Source: Streptomyces fumigatiscleroticus (GTDB lineage Bacteria > Actinomycetota > Actinomycetes > Streptomycetales > Streptomycetaceae). Taken from it: a stretch of DNA of 64,000 bases. The position numbers were made by a program, and so were the translations under genes. Under the pieces are notes generated by a model that saw nothing but the letters and a program-made list of their open reading frames with translations, was not told where the DNA came from and ran no database searches. Location: assembly GCF_014647975.1 (NCBI RefSeq), contig NZ_BMQF01000003.1, positions 496,001 to 560,000 on the forward strand, read 5' to 3'. Shown in pieces: positions 8,088 through 16,767 of the stretch. Within the stretch, counting starts at the first letter, position 1. Every line of letters starts with the position of its first letter.

Positions 8088-9863
8088 TCAGTCCTTGATC
8101 TCGCAGATGGCGGCGCCGGAGGTGAGGGAGGCGCCGACCTCGGCGGTGAGGCCCTTGATGGTGCCGGCCTTGTGGGCGTTGAGGGGCTGTTCCATCTTCA
8201 TGGCCTCCAGGACGACGACGAGGTCGCCCTCCTTGACCTGCTGGCCCTCCTCGACGGCGATCTTGACGATGGTGCCCTGCATGGGGGAGGCGAGGGTGTC
8301 GCCGGAGGCGGCCGGGCCGGACTTCTTGGCCGCCCGCCGCTTGGGCTTGGCGCCGGCGGCCAGGCCGGTGCGGGCCAGGCTCATGCCCAGCGAGGCGGGC
8401 AGGGAGACCTCCAGGCGCTTGCCGCCGACCTCGACGACGACCGTCTCGCGGTTCGCCTCGTCCTCGGCCTCGGCGCCCTCGGCCGGGGCCGTGAAGGGCT
8501 TGATCTCGTTGACGAACTCGGTCTCGATCCACCGGGTGTGCACCGAGAACGGCTCCTCGGAGCCGGTCAGCTCGGGCGCGAACGCCGGGTCCCGGACCAC
8601 CGCGCGGTGGAAGGGGATCGCGGTGGCCATGCCCTCGACCTGGAATTCGTCCAGGGCGCGGGCGGCGCGCTCCAGGGCCTCCTTGCGGGTGCGGCCGGTG
8701 ACGATCAGCTTGGCGAGCAGGGAGTCCCAGGCCGGGCCGATGACGCTGCCGGCCTCCACACCGGCGTCCAGGCGCACGCCGGGACCGGTGGGGGCGTCGA
8801 AGCGGGTGACGGTGCCGGGGGCGGGCAGGAAGTTCCGGCCGGGGTCCTCGCCGTTGATGCGGAACTCGAAGGAGTGGCCGCGCAGCACCGGATCGTCGTA
8901 GCCCAGTTCCTCACCGTCGGCGATGCGGAACATCTCGCGGACCAGGTCGATGCCGGCGACCTCCTCGGTGACCGGGTGCTCGACCTGGAGGCGGGTGTTG
9001 ACCTCCAGGAAGGAGATGGTGCCGTCCGCGCCGACGAGGAACTCCACGGTGCCGGCGCCGACGTAGCCGGCCTCCTTGAGGATGGCCTTGGAGGCGCTGT
9101 AGAGCTGCTCCAGCTGGGCCTGGGACAGGAACGGGGCGGGGGCCTCCTCGACCAGTTTCTGGTGGCGGCGCTGGAGGGAGCAGTCGCGGGTGGAGACGAC
9201 GACCACGTTGCCGTGGGTGTCGGCCAGGCACTGGGTCTCCACGTGCCGGGGCTTGTCCAGATAGCGCTCGACGAAGCACTCGCCGCGGCCGAAGGCGGCG
9301 ACCGCCTCGCGGACCGCGGAGTCGTACAGCTCGGGGACCTCCTCCAGGGTGCGGGCGACCTTCAGGCCGCGGCCGCCGCCACCGAAGGCGGCCTTGATGG
9401 CGATGGGCAGGCCGTGCTCCTCGGCGAAGGCGACGACCTCGTCGGCGCCGGCCACCGGGTCGGGGGTGCCGGCCACCAGCGGGGCGCCGGCGCGCTGGGC
9501 GATGTGCCGGGCGGCGACCTTGTCGCCCAGGTCCCGGATGGCCTGCGGCGGCGGCCCGATCCAGATCAGGTCCGCGTCCAGCACCGCCTGGGCGAACTCG
9601 GCGTTCTCGGAGAGGAAGCCGTAGCCGGGGTGGACCGCGTCGGCGCCGGACTCGCGGGCGGCGTTCAGCACCTTGTCGATGTCCAGGTAACTGGTGGCCG
9701 GGGTGTCACCACCCAGGGCGAACGCCTCATCCGCGGCGCGGACATGCAGAGCGTCCCGGTCCGGGTCGGCGTAGACGGCCACGCTCGCGATTCCGGCGTC
9801 CCGGCAGGCCCGGGCCACGCGGACAGCGATTTCGCCACGATTGGCGATGAGCACCTTGCGCAC
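8088..9863 (-). CDS. accA2: Acyl-CoA carboxylase biotin carboxylase/BCCP alpha subunit
   Basis: This 591-residue protein combines biotin carboxylase and biotin carrier. Seen in order are the N-terminal [18 protein letters not shown], an ATP-grasp domain with the glycine-rich [12 protein letters not shown], the active-site stretch [14 protein letters not shown], and a C-terminal biotinyl domain with [15 protein letters not shown], whose Lys between the two Met takes biotin. It carboxylates its own biotin for beta subunits that make malonyl- or methylmalonyl-CoA. The GTG at 9863 was chosen because AAGGAGG lies about eight bases upstream. It resembles AccA2 of S. coelicolor (SCO4921). The partners pccB, accE and birA follow within 5 kb. 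Confidence 0.95.
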   Translation of the reverse strand: MRKVLIANRGEIAVRVARACRDAGIASVAVYADPDRDALHVRAADEAFALGGDTPATSYLDIDKVLNAARESGADAVHPGYGFLSENAEFAQAVLDADLIWIGPPPQAIRDLGDKVAARHIAQRAGAPLVAGTPDPVAGADEVVAFAEEHGLPIAIKAAFGGGGRGLKVARTLEEVPELYDSAVREAVAAFGRGECFVERYLDKPRHVETQCLADTHGNVVVVSTRDCSLQRRHQKLVEEAPAPFLSQAQLEQLYSASKAILKEAGYVGAGTVEFLVGADGTISFLEVNTRLQVEHPVTEEVAGIDLVREMFRIADGEELGYDDPVLRGHSFEFRINGEDPGRNFLPAPGTVTRFDAPTGPGVRLDAGVEAGSVIGPAWDSLLAKLIVTGRTRKEALERAARALDEFQVEGMATAIPFHRAVVRDPAFAPELTGSEEPFSVHTRWIETEFVNEIKPFTAPAEGAEAEDEANRETVVVEVGGKRLEVSLPASLGMSLARTGLAAGAKPKRRAAKKSGPAASGDTLASPMQGTIVKIAVEEGQQVKEGDLVVVLEAMKMEQPLNAHKAGTIKGLTAEVGASLTSGAAICEIKD

Positions 9864-10213
9864 GATTGAGGCTCCCTCCTTGAAACAAGCCGAGTTTAGG
9901 GACTGCCGACACGGCACTTCGACCCGTCCCCGGTGGTGAGCTTGCCCACACGGAGCGTGATTCGAGGCTCGCTCTACCGCGAAATCCCTTGTCGCACCGC
10001 GGTACGCAGGACTGCTCCCGGAAACCCTAGCCCGCCCGTGTGGTCAAGGTCTCTGTGAGGGCGTGCTGCGGCCCACTCGGTTTCTTTGTGGAGTCCCTAC
10101 GAATGGCTCAATGATTCTTTGCTCGTCGCAGGGCTCTTGTCCCGGGGTTTACCCGTTAGTAGCGTGCGTGATGTCTCGAAGGTACTCCGGGTAACAGGAG
10201 TGGGTGGGGACCG
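9864..10213. other. 350-bp divergent intergenic region
   Basis: This region holds the promoters of accA2 (leftward) and the small membrane protein (rightward). The stretch 10080-10165 is clearly AT-richer than its surroundings. On the minus strand TTGACC and TAGGGT occur 12 bp apart, too close for a standard -35/-10 pair. I see no reading frame with normal codon bias and no RNA gene. Confidence 0.5.
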
Positions 10214-10678
10214 GTGGTGCGCAGACCGGTGGCATGGGTCGTGGCGGTCGTGCTCTTCGCGGAGGCGATCGGCGTCGCCATGCTCAACTGGCTCCTGGCG
10301 AGCGTCGTCGACCGCCAGCAGATGTCGCTGGCCGGGCTCGATCCGGACGCGATGTCGCTCTCCGCGAAGATCGGCGGCGTCGTCTTCGGCCTCTGCTTCG
10401 CCCTGTTCGGGCTGGTCGCCCTGCTCGTGGCCCTGCGCGACCGCCGGCCCGCCGGTCTGGGCCGGGTGCTGCTGATCAGCGCCGCTGTGGTGCACGGGCT
10501 GCTCGGCGCCGTCGCCTGGGGGCTGGTGGGCCCGGCCGCGTTCGTCTTCATGGTGGTGGTGCTCGCGCTGATCGTGCTGCTGCTGATGACCTACGACCGC
10601 CTGGAGGAGCCCGCCGACACCGCTGCGCAGGACGGCGGCTCCCCGGTCACGCCCGAGTCGGCGCCCACAGCTCCGTGA
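10214..10678 (+). CDS. Small four-helix membrane protein
   Basis: A 154-residue integral membrane protein with four hydrophobic helices (roughly residues 6-28, 52-72, 83-105 and 107-124) and an acidic, Pro-rich cytoplasmic-looking tail of about 30 residues. No catalytic motif is visible and the family is not recognised. A same-sized membrane protein occupies this place between accA2 and maf in other streptomycetes, as I recall, so it looks conserved. Start is one of two adjacent GTG codons (10214 or 10217). Its last 32 bases overlap the 3' end of the convergent maf gene, so the two transcripts are complementary there. Confidence 0.75.
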   Translation: MVRRPVAWVVAVVLFAEAIGVAMLNWLLASVVDRQQMSLAGLDPDAMSLSAKIGGVVFGLCFALFGLVALLVALRDRRPAGLGRVLLISAAVVHGLLGAVAWGLVGPAAFVFMVVVLALIVLLLMTYDRLEEPADTAAQDGGSPVTPESAPTAP

Positions 10679-11267
10679 TGCCGACGCCCAGTCCGGCGAG
10701 GAGCCGGCGCAGCAGGGGCAGGCTGATGCCGATCACGTTGCCGTGGTCGCCGTCGATGCCGTCGATGAACGGGGCGGAGCGGCCGTCGAGCGTGAACGCC
10801 CCGGCGACATGGAGCGGTTCGCCGCAGGCCACGTAGGCGGCGATCTCCTCGTCGGTGGGCTCGCCGAAACGGACCACGGTGGAGGCCGTGGCGGAGGCGT
10901 AGCGGCCGCTGACGGTGTCCCGGACGCAGTGGCCGGTCTGGAGCGTGCCGGCCCGGCCGCGCATCGCCTTCCAGCGGGCGATGGCCTCCTCGGCGTCGGC
11001 GGGCTTGCCCAGGGCCCGGCCGTCCAGGTCGAGCACCGAGTCGCAGCCGATCACCAGGGCGCCCTGGGCCTCGGGCCGGGCGGCCACCACGGAGGCCTTG
11101 GCCTCGGCCAGGGCGAGCGCCAGCTCGGCGGGGGTGGGGGCGGTGACGGAGTCCTCGTCGAACCCGCTCACGATCACCTCGGGCTCCAGTCCGGCCTGGC
11201 GGAGCAGTCCGAGCCGGGCGGGGGACTGGGAGGCGAGCACGAGTCGGCGGCGCGGCTGATCGGTCAT
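10647..11267 (-). CDS. maf: Maf-like nucleotide pyrophosphatase
   Basis: A 206-residue Maf/YhdE-type protein. It has the N-terminal [19 protein letters not shown], the family's ASxSPRR-like motif but with SPAR in place of SPRR, followed by [21 protein letters not shown] and [18 protein letters not shown]. Family members hydrolyse non-canonical or pyrimidine nucleoside triphosphates to monophosphates and are linked with septation arrest in Bacillus. Length is normal. TACCCT ends six bases before the ATG, so the mRNA may be leaderless. The 3' end overlaps the convergent membrane protein gene by 32 bp. Confidence 0.88.
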   Translation of the reverse strand: MTDQPRRRLVLASQSPARLGLLRQAGLEPEVIVSGFDEDSVTAPTPAELALALAEAKASVVAARPEAQGALVIGCDSVLDLDGRALGKPADAEEAIARWKAMRGRAGTLQTGHCVRDTVSGRYASATASTVVRFGEPTDEEIAAYVACGEPLHVAGAFTLDGRSAPFIDGIDGDHGNVIGISLPLLRRLLAGLGVGITELWAPTRA

Positions 11268-11273
11268 GCGGTC

Positions 11274-11279
11274 AGGGTA
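11274..11279 (-). promoter_or_regulatory. -10 element, probably leaderless (maf)
   Basis: TACCCT on the minus strand with a six-base gap to the ATG at 11267. It lies 20 bp beyond the stop of the small gene upstream. Confidence 0.5.
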
Positions 11280-11298
11280 GCGGCGCCGTCCGCGGGCC

Positions 11299-11436
11299 TC
11301 ACCTCAGCCCGATCACGAACATGACGAGCACCATGGCGAGCGCCACGAGAATGCCGAGCCGCCGCACCATGCCCTGCGCCCGGCGCAGTTCCTCGGGCGG
11401 TTCGTTCTCGGGGTCGGACCACAGCATGCCTTCCAT
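11299..11436 (-). CDS. 45-residue single-span membrane protein
   Basis: A tiny gene of 46 codons. The product starts [20 protein letters not shown], has a short basic segment (MVRRLG) and ends in one hydrophobic helix ([16 protein letters not shown]) plus Arg. An acidic soluble head, one positive patch and a tail anchor suggest N-in topology. The same position between maf and accE is held by a small gene in other streptomycetes. I recall the names MmpA/MmpB (morphogenic membrane proteins) for such peptides, but the match is from memory. It is convergent with nothing and divergent from the GDSL hydrolase gene. No strong ribosome-binding site is seen. Confidence 0.65.
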   Translation of the reverse strand: MEGMLWSDPENEPPEELRRAQGMVRRLGILVALAMVLVMFVIGLR

Positions 11437-11463
11437 CGTCCGGCCCGGGTACGAGCGTCCGCC

Positions 11464-11479
11464 TGAGTATGCGTACTCA
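11464..11479. promoter_or_regulatory. Palindrome TGAGTA-N4-TACTCA
   Basis: Perfect 6-bp arms around TGCG, 28 bp upstream of the small membrane protein gene and 80 bp upstream of the GDSL hydrolase gene on the other strand. Its position between divergent genes suggests a dimeric regulator site. Confidence 0.45.
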
Positions 11480-11511
11480 ACTTTCCGGCTCCTCCCCTAA
11501 AGGGCTCGCCG

Positions 11512-11530
11512 TTCCGTTAAGCTAATGGAA
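11512..11530. promoter_or_regulatory. 19-bp near-palindrome and third half-site before the GDSL gene
   Basis: TTCCGTTA-AGC-TAATGGAA has arms matching at 7 of 8 positions. The half-site TTCCGTTA is repeated at 11537-11544, close to the ribosome-binding site of the GDSL hydrolase gene. This looks like an operator, type unknown. Confidence 0.45.
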
Positions 11531-11558
11531 TCTCAGTTCCGTTAGGAAAGGGTGTGCC

Positions 11559-12689
11559 ATGTTCACCACCGCTTGGACCGCGTCACCCCAGCTCCCCAGC
11601 GAGGGCTTCACCCCGAACTGGTCACGTGAGGGCTTCTGGCGGCAGTCCCTGCGCCAGACCGTGCGGCTGTCGGCGGGCGGCGGCCGGGTCCGGGTCCGGC
11701 TCTCGCACGCGTACGGGACCTCGCCGGTGCGGATCGCGGGCGCCACCGTGGCCCGCGCCGCCGCCGGAGCCGCCGTCGAAGCGGGCTCGCCGGTACGGCT
11801 CACCTTCCGGGGGGCGGCGGAGGCGGAGATACCGGCGCGCGGGCAGCTCGTCAGCGACGCGGCCCGGCTCGCCGTCACCGCCGGCGAACGGATCGCCGTC
11901 ACCCTGCACTTCGACGCGGCCACCGGCCCGGCCACCTTCCACGCGCAGGCCTTCACCACCGCCTACCGCGGCGCCGGGGAGCTGCTCGCCGACACCGGTG
12001 GCGCGGGCTTCGGGGAGACGAGCGAGTCCTGGTACTTCCTGACCGCCGTCGAGACGGACGCGGGCCGGACGGACGGCATCGCGCTGTTCGGAGACTCGAT
12101 CACGGACGGCTTCGGCTCCACCCCGGACACCGACCGCCGATGGTCCGACGCGCTCGCCGACCGCACCGGACGGCCCGTCCTCAACGCCGGGATCGGCGGG
12201 AACCTGCTGCTCAACGACTCGGCGTGGTACGGCGAGAAGGCTGTGCACCGACTCGGGCGGGACGTCCTGGCCCACCCGGGCCTCGACACGCTGGTCGTGC
12301 TGCTCGGCCTCAACGACCTCGGCTTCAGCGAGACGGACGAGCAGCCGACGTACAAACCGGCGCCCGTGGTGGAGGCCGGGGAACTGATCGACGGGCACCG
12401 CGAGCTGATCCGGCAGGCCCGCGGGCGGGGGCTGAGGGTGATCGGCGCCACCCTGCTGCCGTTCGGCGGCTCGGACCACTGGGGCGAGCATGCGGCCAAG
12501 GCGGCCCACGAGCTGAACGAGTGGATCCGGTGCGCGGGCGCGTACGACGCGGTCGCCGACCTCAACCGCCTCCTGGCCGACCCCGAGGACCCGGACCGGC
12601 TGCTGCCCGCGTACGACTTCGGCGATCACCTGCACCCGAACGACGCGGGATACGCGGCGATGGCCGAAGCCGTCGCGGAGCTGCTCTAG
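11559..12689 (+). CDS. SGNH/GDSL-type hydrolase with N-terminal beta-domain
   Basis: A 376-residue esterase/lipase-type hydrolase. Residues about 1-165 form a beta-rich accessory region. The catalytic SGNH domain begins at IALFGDSITDGFG (nucleophile Ser in GDSI), continues with NAGIGGNLLL (block II Gly) and LGLNDLG (block III Asn), and ends with DHLHPNDAGY (block V Asp-x-x-His). No signal peptide is visible, so it is probably cytoplasmic despite relatives that are secreted. The substrate may be a carbohydrate ester, which is inference. GGAAAGG precedes the ATG. Two palindromes lie upstream. Its stop overlaps the accE stop on the other strand, and it interrupts an otherwise carboxylase-related block. 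Confidence 0.85.
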   Translation: MFTTAWTASPQLPSEGFTPNWSREGFWRQSLRQTVRLSAGGGRVRVRLSHAYGTSPVRIAGATVARAAAGAAVEAGSPVRLTFRGAAEAEIPARGQLVSDAARLAVTAGERIAVTLHFDAATGPATFHAQAFTTAYRGAGELLADTGGAGFGETSESWYFLTAVETDAGRTDGIALFGDSITDGFGSTPDTDRRWSDALADRTGRPVLNAGIGGNLLLNDSAWYGEKAVHRLGRDVLAHPGLDTLVVLLGLNDLGFSETDEQPTYKPAPVVEAGELIDGHRELIRQARGRGLRVIGATLLPFGGSDHWGEHAAKAAHELNEWIRCAGAYDAVADLNRLLADPEDPDRLLPAYDFGDHLHPNDAGYAAMAEAVAELL

Positions 12690-12895
12690 GCCGGCCAGTA
12701 GGTGCGCGACCACGCCGCCGGGCCCGGCGGGGGCACGCGGCGGGCGGCGAGCCGGGCCGGATCCGCCCAGGAGTCGCGGTGGCCGGGCGCGCCGGGCGGC
12801 GTGGCGGCCGCCGCCGCGGCGCGGGCCCGGACCACCGCCAGTGCGGCGGCCAGCTCCTCGGGGGTCGGGTTGCCCCGTACGACCTTGATGTTCAT
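12686..12895 (-). CDS. accE: Acyl-CoA carboxylase epsilon subunit
   Basis: A 69-residue protein starting MNIKVVRGNPTPEELAAALAVV and ending with the Trp-rich SWADPARLA...WSRTYWPA, the signature of the actinobacterial AccE/PccE epsilon subunits. These small proteins bind the beta subunit and raise activity of the acyl-CoA carboxylase complex. It sits 17 bp downstream of pccB on the same strand and is almost certainly co-transcribed. Its TAG overlaps the stop of the GDSL hydrolase gene on the opposite strand, so the two genes share their ends. The middle is an Ala-rich linker. Confidence 0.9.
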   Translation of the reverse strand: MNIKVVRGNPTPEELAAALAVVRARAAAAAATPPGAPGHRDSWADPARLAARRVPPPGPAAWSRTYWPA

Positions 12896-12912
12896 GACGG
12901 CTCCCAGCGGTC

Positions 12913-14505
12913 CTAGAGGGGGATGTTGCCGTGCTTCTTCGGAGGCAGGGATTCCCGCTTGGTACGCAGCTGACGCAGGCCGCGTACGACGTGGGCGCGG
13001 GTGTCCGACGGCATGATCACGGCGTCGACGTAGCCGCGCTCGGCCGCGACGTAGGGGTTCAGGAGGGCGTCCTCGTACTCCTGCATCAGCCGTGCCCGGG
13101 TGGCCTCGGCATCCTCCGCATCGGCGATGGTGCGGCGGTGCAGGATGTTGACGGCGCCCTGGGCGCCCATCACGGCGATCTGGGCGGTCGGCCAGGCCAG
13201 GTTGAGGTCGGCGCCCAGGTGCTTGGAGCCCATGACGTCGTAGGCGCCGCCGAAGGCCTTGCGGGTGATGACGGTGATCAGCGGGACGGTGGCCTCGGCG
13301 TAGGCGTAGATCAGCTTGGCGCCGCGGCGGATGATGCCGTCGTGCTCCTGGTCCACGCCCGGCAGGAAGCCGGGGACGTCCACGAAGGTGAGGACCGGGA
13401 CGTTGAAGGCGTCGCAGGTCCGCACGAAACGGGCCGCCTTCTCGCTCGCCTTGATGTCCAGACAGCCCGCGAACTGCATCGGCTGGTTGGCCACGACGCC
13501 GACCGGACGGCCCTCGACGCGGCCGAACCCGGTGACGATGTTCGGCGCGTACAGCGGCTGCGTCTCGAAGAACTCGGCGTCGTCCAGGACGTGCTCGATC
13601 ACCGTGTGCATGTCGTACGGCTGGTTGGCGCTGTCCGGGACGATCGTGTCCAGCTCCCGGTCCTCGTCGGTGAGGGCGAGGTCCGCCTCCTCCGGGAACG
13701 CCGGGGGTTCGGAGAGGTTGTTGGACGGCAGGTACGACAGCAGCTGCTTGACGTACTCGATGGCGTCCTTCTCGTCGCCGGCCATGTGATGGGCCACGCC
13801 CGAGGCGGAGTTGTGGGTACGGGCGCCGCCCAGTGTCTCGAAGCCGACGTCCTCGCCGGTGACCGTCTTGATGACGTCGGGCCCGGTGATGAACATGTGC
13901 GAGGTCTGGTCGACCATGACGGTGAAGTCGGTGATGGCCGGGGAGTAGACCGCACCGCCCGCGCACGGGCCGACCACCAGGCTGATCTGCGGGATCACAC
14001 CGGAGGCATGGGTGTTGCGGCGGAAGATCTCGCCGTAGGCGCCGAGCGAGGCCACGCCCTCCTGGATACGGGCGCCGCCGGAGTCGTTGATGCCGATGAC
14101 CGGGCAGCCGGTCTTCAGCGCCCAGTCCATCACCTTGACGATCTTCTGGCCGTAGACCTCGCCCAGCGCCCCGCCGAAGACGGTGAAGTCCTGGGAGAAG
14201 ACGGCGACGGGACGGCCGTCCACGGTGCCGTACCCGGTGACCACGCCGTCGCCGTACGGACGGTTCCTCTCCAGGCCGAAGTTGGTGGAGCGGTGCCGGG
14301 CGAACTCGTCCAGCTCGACGAAGGAGTCGTCGTCCAGCAGCAGTTCGATGCGCTCACGGGCGGTCAGCTTGCCCTTGGCGTGCTGTTTCTCCACCGCGCG
14401 TTCCGAACCGGCGTGCGTCGCTTCCTGGATACGGCGCTGGAGATCCGCGAGTTTCCCGGCGGTGGTGTGAATGTCGATCTCGTGACGCTCTTCCGGCTCG
14501 GACAT
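12913..14505 (-). CDS. pccB: Propionyl-CoA carboxylase beta (carboxyltransferase) subunit
   Basis: A 530-residue carboxyltransferase that moves CO2 from carboxybiotin (AccA2) to propionyl-CoA, giving methylmalonyl-CoA for polyketide and odd-chain metabolism. Visible are the N-terminal acyl-CoA site region ([47 protein letters not shown]) and the C-terminal half with [48 protein letters not shown] and [12 protein letters not shown]. In S. coelicolor PccB the residue after GGAVYSPA that sets substrate size is Asp422; I could not map it with certainty. It is the first gene of a pccB-accE operon. The upstream 109 bp is shared with divergent birA. Confidence 0.95.
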   Translation of the reverse strand: MSEPEERHEIDIHTTAGKLADLQRRIQEATHAGSERAVEKQHAKGKLTARERIELLLDDDSFVELDEFARHRSTNFGLERNRPYGDGVVTGYGTVDGRPVAVFSQDFTVFGGALGEVYGQKIVKVMDWALKTGCPVIGINDSGGARIQEGVASLGAYGEIFRRNTHASGVIPQISLVVGPCAGGAVYSPAITDFTVMVDQTSHMFITGPDVIKTVTGEDVGFETLGGARTHNSASGVAHHMAGDEKDAIEYVKQLLSYLPSNNLSEPPAFPEEADLALTDEDRELDTIVPDSANQPYDMHTVIEHVLDDAEFFETQPLYAPNIVTGFGRVEGRPVGVVANQPMQFAGCLDIKASEKAARFVRTCDAFNVPVLTFVDVPGFLPGVDQEHDGIIRRGAKLIYAYAEATVPLITVITRKAFGGAYDVMGSKHLGADLNLAWPTAQIAVMGAQGAVNILHRRTIADAEDAEATRARLMQEYEDALLNPYVAAERGYVDAVIMPSDTRAHVVRGLRQLRTKRESLPPKKHGNIPL

Positions 14506-14601
14506 CGGGATGGGCTCCCTGCCTGCTCAAAAGGGGGGACGGTTACTCATCCGTAGAGTAGTGGTGCACCTACCGATCGGCAGTGCGGCGTTTCCCACAC
14601 C

Positions 14602-14607
14602 TAGGGT
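14602..14607 (+). promoter_or_regulatory. -10 element, probably leaderless (birA)
   Basis: TAGGGT with a seven-base gap to the ATG at 14615. Confidence 0.5.
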
Positions 14608-14614
14608 GGCTTGC

Positions 14615-15481
14615 ATGACGCCGCGAGACGCTTCAGACGCGAACGACAGCCGCTGGTCCGATCTGGACCGGCCGCCCCTCAACGCCGCGGCCCTGCGCCG
14701 GGCGCTGGTCCGCGGGGGCGGCCTGTGGTCGGAGCTGGAGGTGGTGCAGCGCACCGGCTCCACCAACTCCGACCTGGTGGCCCGCGCCGCCGGGGGCGGG
14801 GCCGCCGAGGGAGCCGTCCTGGTCGCCGAGGAGCAGACCTCCGGGCGGGGCCGCCTCGACCGCCGGTGGACGGCGCCGGCCCGCTCCGGGCTGTTCTTCT
14901 CCGTGCTGCTGCGGCCGCGCGAGGTGCCGGTGGCCCGCTGGGGCTGGCTGCCGCTGCTCACCGGCGTCGCGGTGGCCACCGGACTGTCCCGCACGGCGGG
15001 CGTGGACACGGCACTCAAGTGGCCCAACGACCTGCTCCTCCGGATCGGCGGCGAGGAGCGCAAGGCCGGCGGCATCCTGGCCGAGCGGGCCGGTCAGGAC
15101 GGGGTGGTCGTCGGGGTCGGTGTCAACGTCACCCTGCGCGCCGAGGAGCTGCCGGTCCCGCAGGCCGGGTCGCTGGCGCTGGCGGGCGCCGCGAACACGG
15201 ACCGGGATCCGCTGCTGCGGGGGATGCTGCGCTCGTTGGAGGAGTGGTACGGACGGTGGCGGGACGCCGGCGGCGACCCGGCCGCCAGCGGGCTCCAGGA
15301 GACCTACGCGGCCGGCTGCGCGACCCTCGGCCGGGTGGTGCGGGCCGAGCTGCCGGGCGAGAAGTCGATCACCGGCGAGGCGGTCGCCGTCGACGGCGAC
15401 GGGCGGCTGGTGCTGGCGACGCGGGACGGCGTGCGGCAGCCGGTGGGGGCCGGGGACATCGTGCATCTGAGGTCGGCGTGA
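14615..15481 (+). CDS. birA: Biotin-[acetyl-CoA-carboxylase] ligase
   Basis: A 288-residue biotin protein ligase that makes biotinyl-AMP and attaches biotin to the carrier domain of AccA-type subunits. Motifs seen are TGSTNSDL, the adenylate loop SGRGRLDRRWTAP, LKWPNDLLL and KAGGILAE, followed by a C-terminal SH3-like domain. There is no N-terminal DNA-binding domain, so unlike E. coli BirA it should not be a repressor. ATG 14615 was chosen over a longer frame because of the TAGGGT box seven bases upstream. It is divergent from pccB and near accA2, its likely substrate. Confidence 0.93.
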   Translation: MTPRDASDANDSRWSDLDRPPLNAAALRRALVRGGGLWSELEVVQRTGSTNSDLVARAAGGGAAEGAVLVAEEQTSGRGRLDRRWTAPARSGLFFSVLLRPREVPVARWGWLPLLTGVAVATGLSRTAGVDTALKWPNDLLLRIGGEERKAGGILAERAGQDGVVVGVGVNVTLRAEELPVPQAGSLALAGAANTDRDPLLRGMLRSLEEWYGRWRDAGGDPAASGLQETYAAGCATLGRVVRAELPGEKSITGEAVAVDGDGRLVLATRDGVRQPVGAGDIVHLRSA

Positions 15482-15584
15482 ACGGGCCGTCATGCGGCGC
15501 CACCAGGGAGTGAGCTGGCGCACACCTGCCGTAGAGTTGAGGCCGGTCGGTACCTGACCGCGGCAGATCGGAAGGGCAGCAGGC

Positions 15585-16733
15585 GTGACCGTCGACGACA
15601 CGGGCTCCGGCGCGGACGGCGGGGTGGACCCACTCCCGGCTCCGCTCGAGCGGGGGGAGCCCCAGGCCGCCGACCCCGGCGAGGACCCCCTCGCACTCCG
15701 CCTGGAACAGCTCATCCTGGGCGCCGAGCGCCGCTACACCCCCTTCCAGGCGGCCCGCAGCGCCGGCGTCTCCATGGAACTGGCCTCCCGGTTCTGGCGG
15801 GCCATGGGCTTCGCCGACATCGGGCAGGCCAAGGCGCTGACGGAGGCCGATGTCCTCGCGCTGCGCCGGCTCGCCGGTCTGGTCGAGGCGGGGCTGCTGA
15901 GCGAGGCCATGGCGGTGCAGGTGGCCCGGTCCACCGGGCAGACCACCGCCCGGCTGGCCGAATGGCAGATCGACTCTTTCCTGGAGGGCCTCACCGAGCC
16001 CCCGGAACCCGGGATGACCCGTACCGAGGTGACGTATCCCCTGGTCGAGCTGTTGCTGCCGGAGCTGGAGGAGTTCCTCGTCTATGTCTGGCGGCGCCAG
16101 CTCGCCGCCGCGACCGGCCGGGTGGTGCAGGCCGCCGACGACGAGGAGATGGTCGACCGGCGCCTCGCCGTCGGCTTCGCCGACCTGGTCGGTTTCACCC
16201 GGCTGACCCGCCGCATGGAGGAGGAGGAGCTCGGCGAGCTGGTCGAGGCCTTCGAGACCACCGCCGCCGACCTGGTGGCCGCGCACGGCGGCCGGCTGAT
16301 CAAGACCCTCGGCGACGAGGTGCTGTACGCCGCCGACGACGCGGGCACCGCCGCCGAGATCGCCCTGCGCCTGATCGAGACGATGGCCAACGACGAGACG
16401 ATGCCGGAGCTGCGCGTCGGCATGGCCTTCGGCACGGTGACCACCCGGATGGGCGATGTCTTCGGTACGACCGTGAATCTGGCCTCCCGGCTCACCTCGA
16501 TAGCCCCGCGCGACGCCGTGCTCGTCGACAGCGCCTTCGCCGAGGAGCTGATCCGCACGGGGGACGCCCCGGCCTCCGAGGCGGAGGCGGCCGAGGCCGC
16601 GGCCGCCGCGGAGAAGGAGGGCGAGGAGCCCCCGACGTACCGTTTCGCGCTCCAGCCGATGTGGCAGCGCCCGGTGCGCGGCCTCGGCGTGGTCGAACCG
16701 TGGCTGCTGACGCGGCGGGACGGGGGAGCGTAG
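15585..16733 (+). CDS. cya: Class III adenylate cyclase
   Basis: A 382-residue enzyme that makes cAMP from ATP. The N-terminal 165 residues are an all-helical region with a helix-turn-helix-like stretch (TPFQAARSAGVSMELASRFWRAMGFADI). The cyclase domain starts near 185 with FADLVGFTRLTRRM (first metal Asp), then GGRLIKTLGDEVLYAADD (second metal Asp) and VNLASRLTSIAPRDAVLVD with the transition-state Asn/Arg. A Glu/Ala-rich insert (about residues 325-350) precedes the C-terminus. It has no membrane segment. The arrangement matches S. coelicolor Cya (SCO4928), needed for normal germination and development. GTG start, 15 bases after GGAAGGGCAG. Confidence 0.92.
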   Translation: MTVDDTGSGADGGVDPLPAPLERGEPQAADPGEDPLALRLEQLILGAERRYTPFQAARSAGVSMELASRFWRAMGFADIGQAKALTEADVLALRRLAGLVEAGLLSEAMAVQVARSTGQTTARLAEWQIDSFLEGLTEPPEPGMTRTEVTYPLVELLLPELEEFLVYVWRRQLAAATGRVVQAADDEEMVDRRLAVGFADLVGFTRLTRRMEEEELGELVEAFETTAADLVAAHGGRLIKTLGDEVLYAADDAGTAAEIALRLIETMANDETMPELRVGMAFGTVTTRMGDVFGTTVNLASRLTSIAPRDAVLVDSAFAEELIRTGDAPASEAEAAEAAAAAEKEGEEPPTYRFALQPMWQRPVRGLGVVEPWLLTRRDGGA

Positions 16734-16767
16734 CCCCTCGGCGGCTGAGGTTCCTCGGGCGGGCCTC

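Noticed and set aside
8010..9869. Plus-strand 619-residue frame
   Set aside because: Shadow of accA2 on the opposite strand.
9990..10200. AT-richer stretch considered as a horizontally acquired remnant
   Set aside because: It is short, lies between divergent genes and is better explained as promoter DNA; no repeats or integrase nearby.
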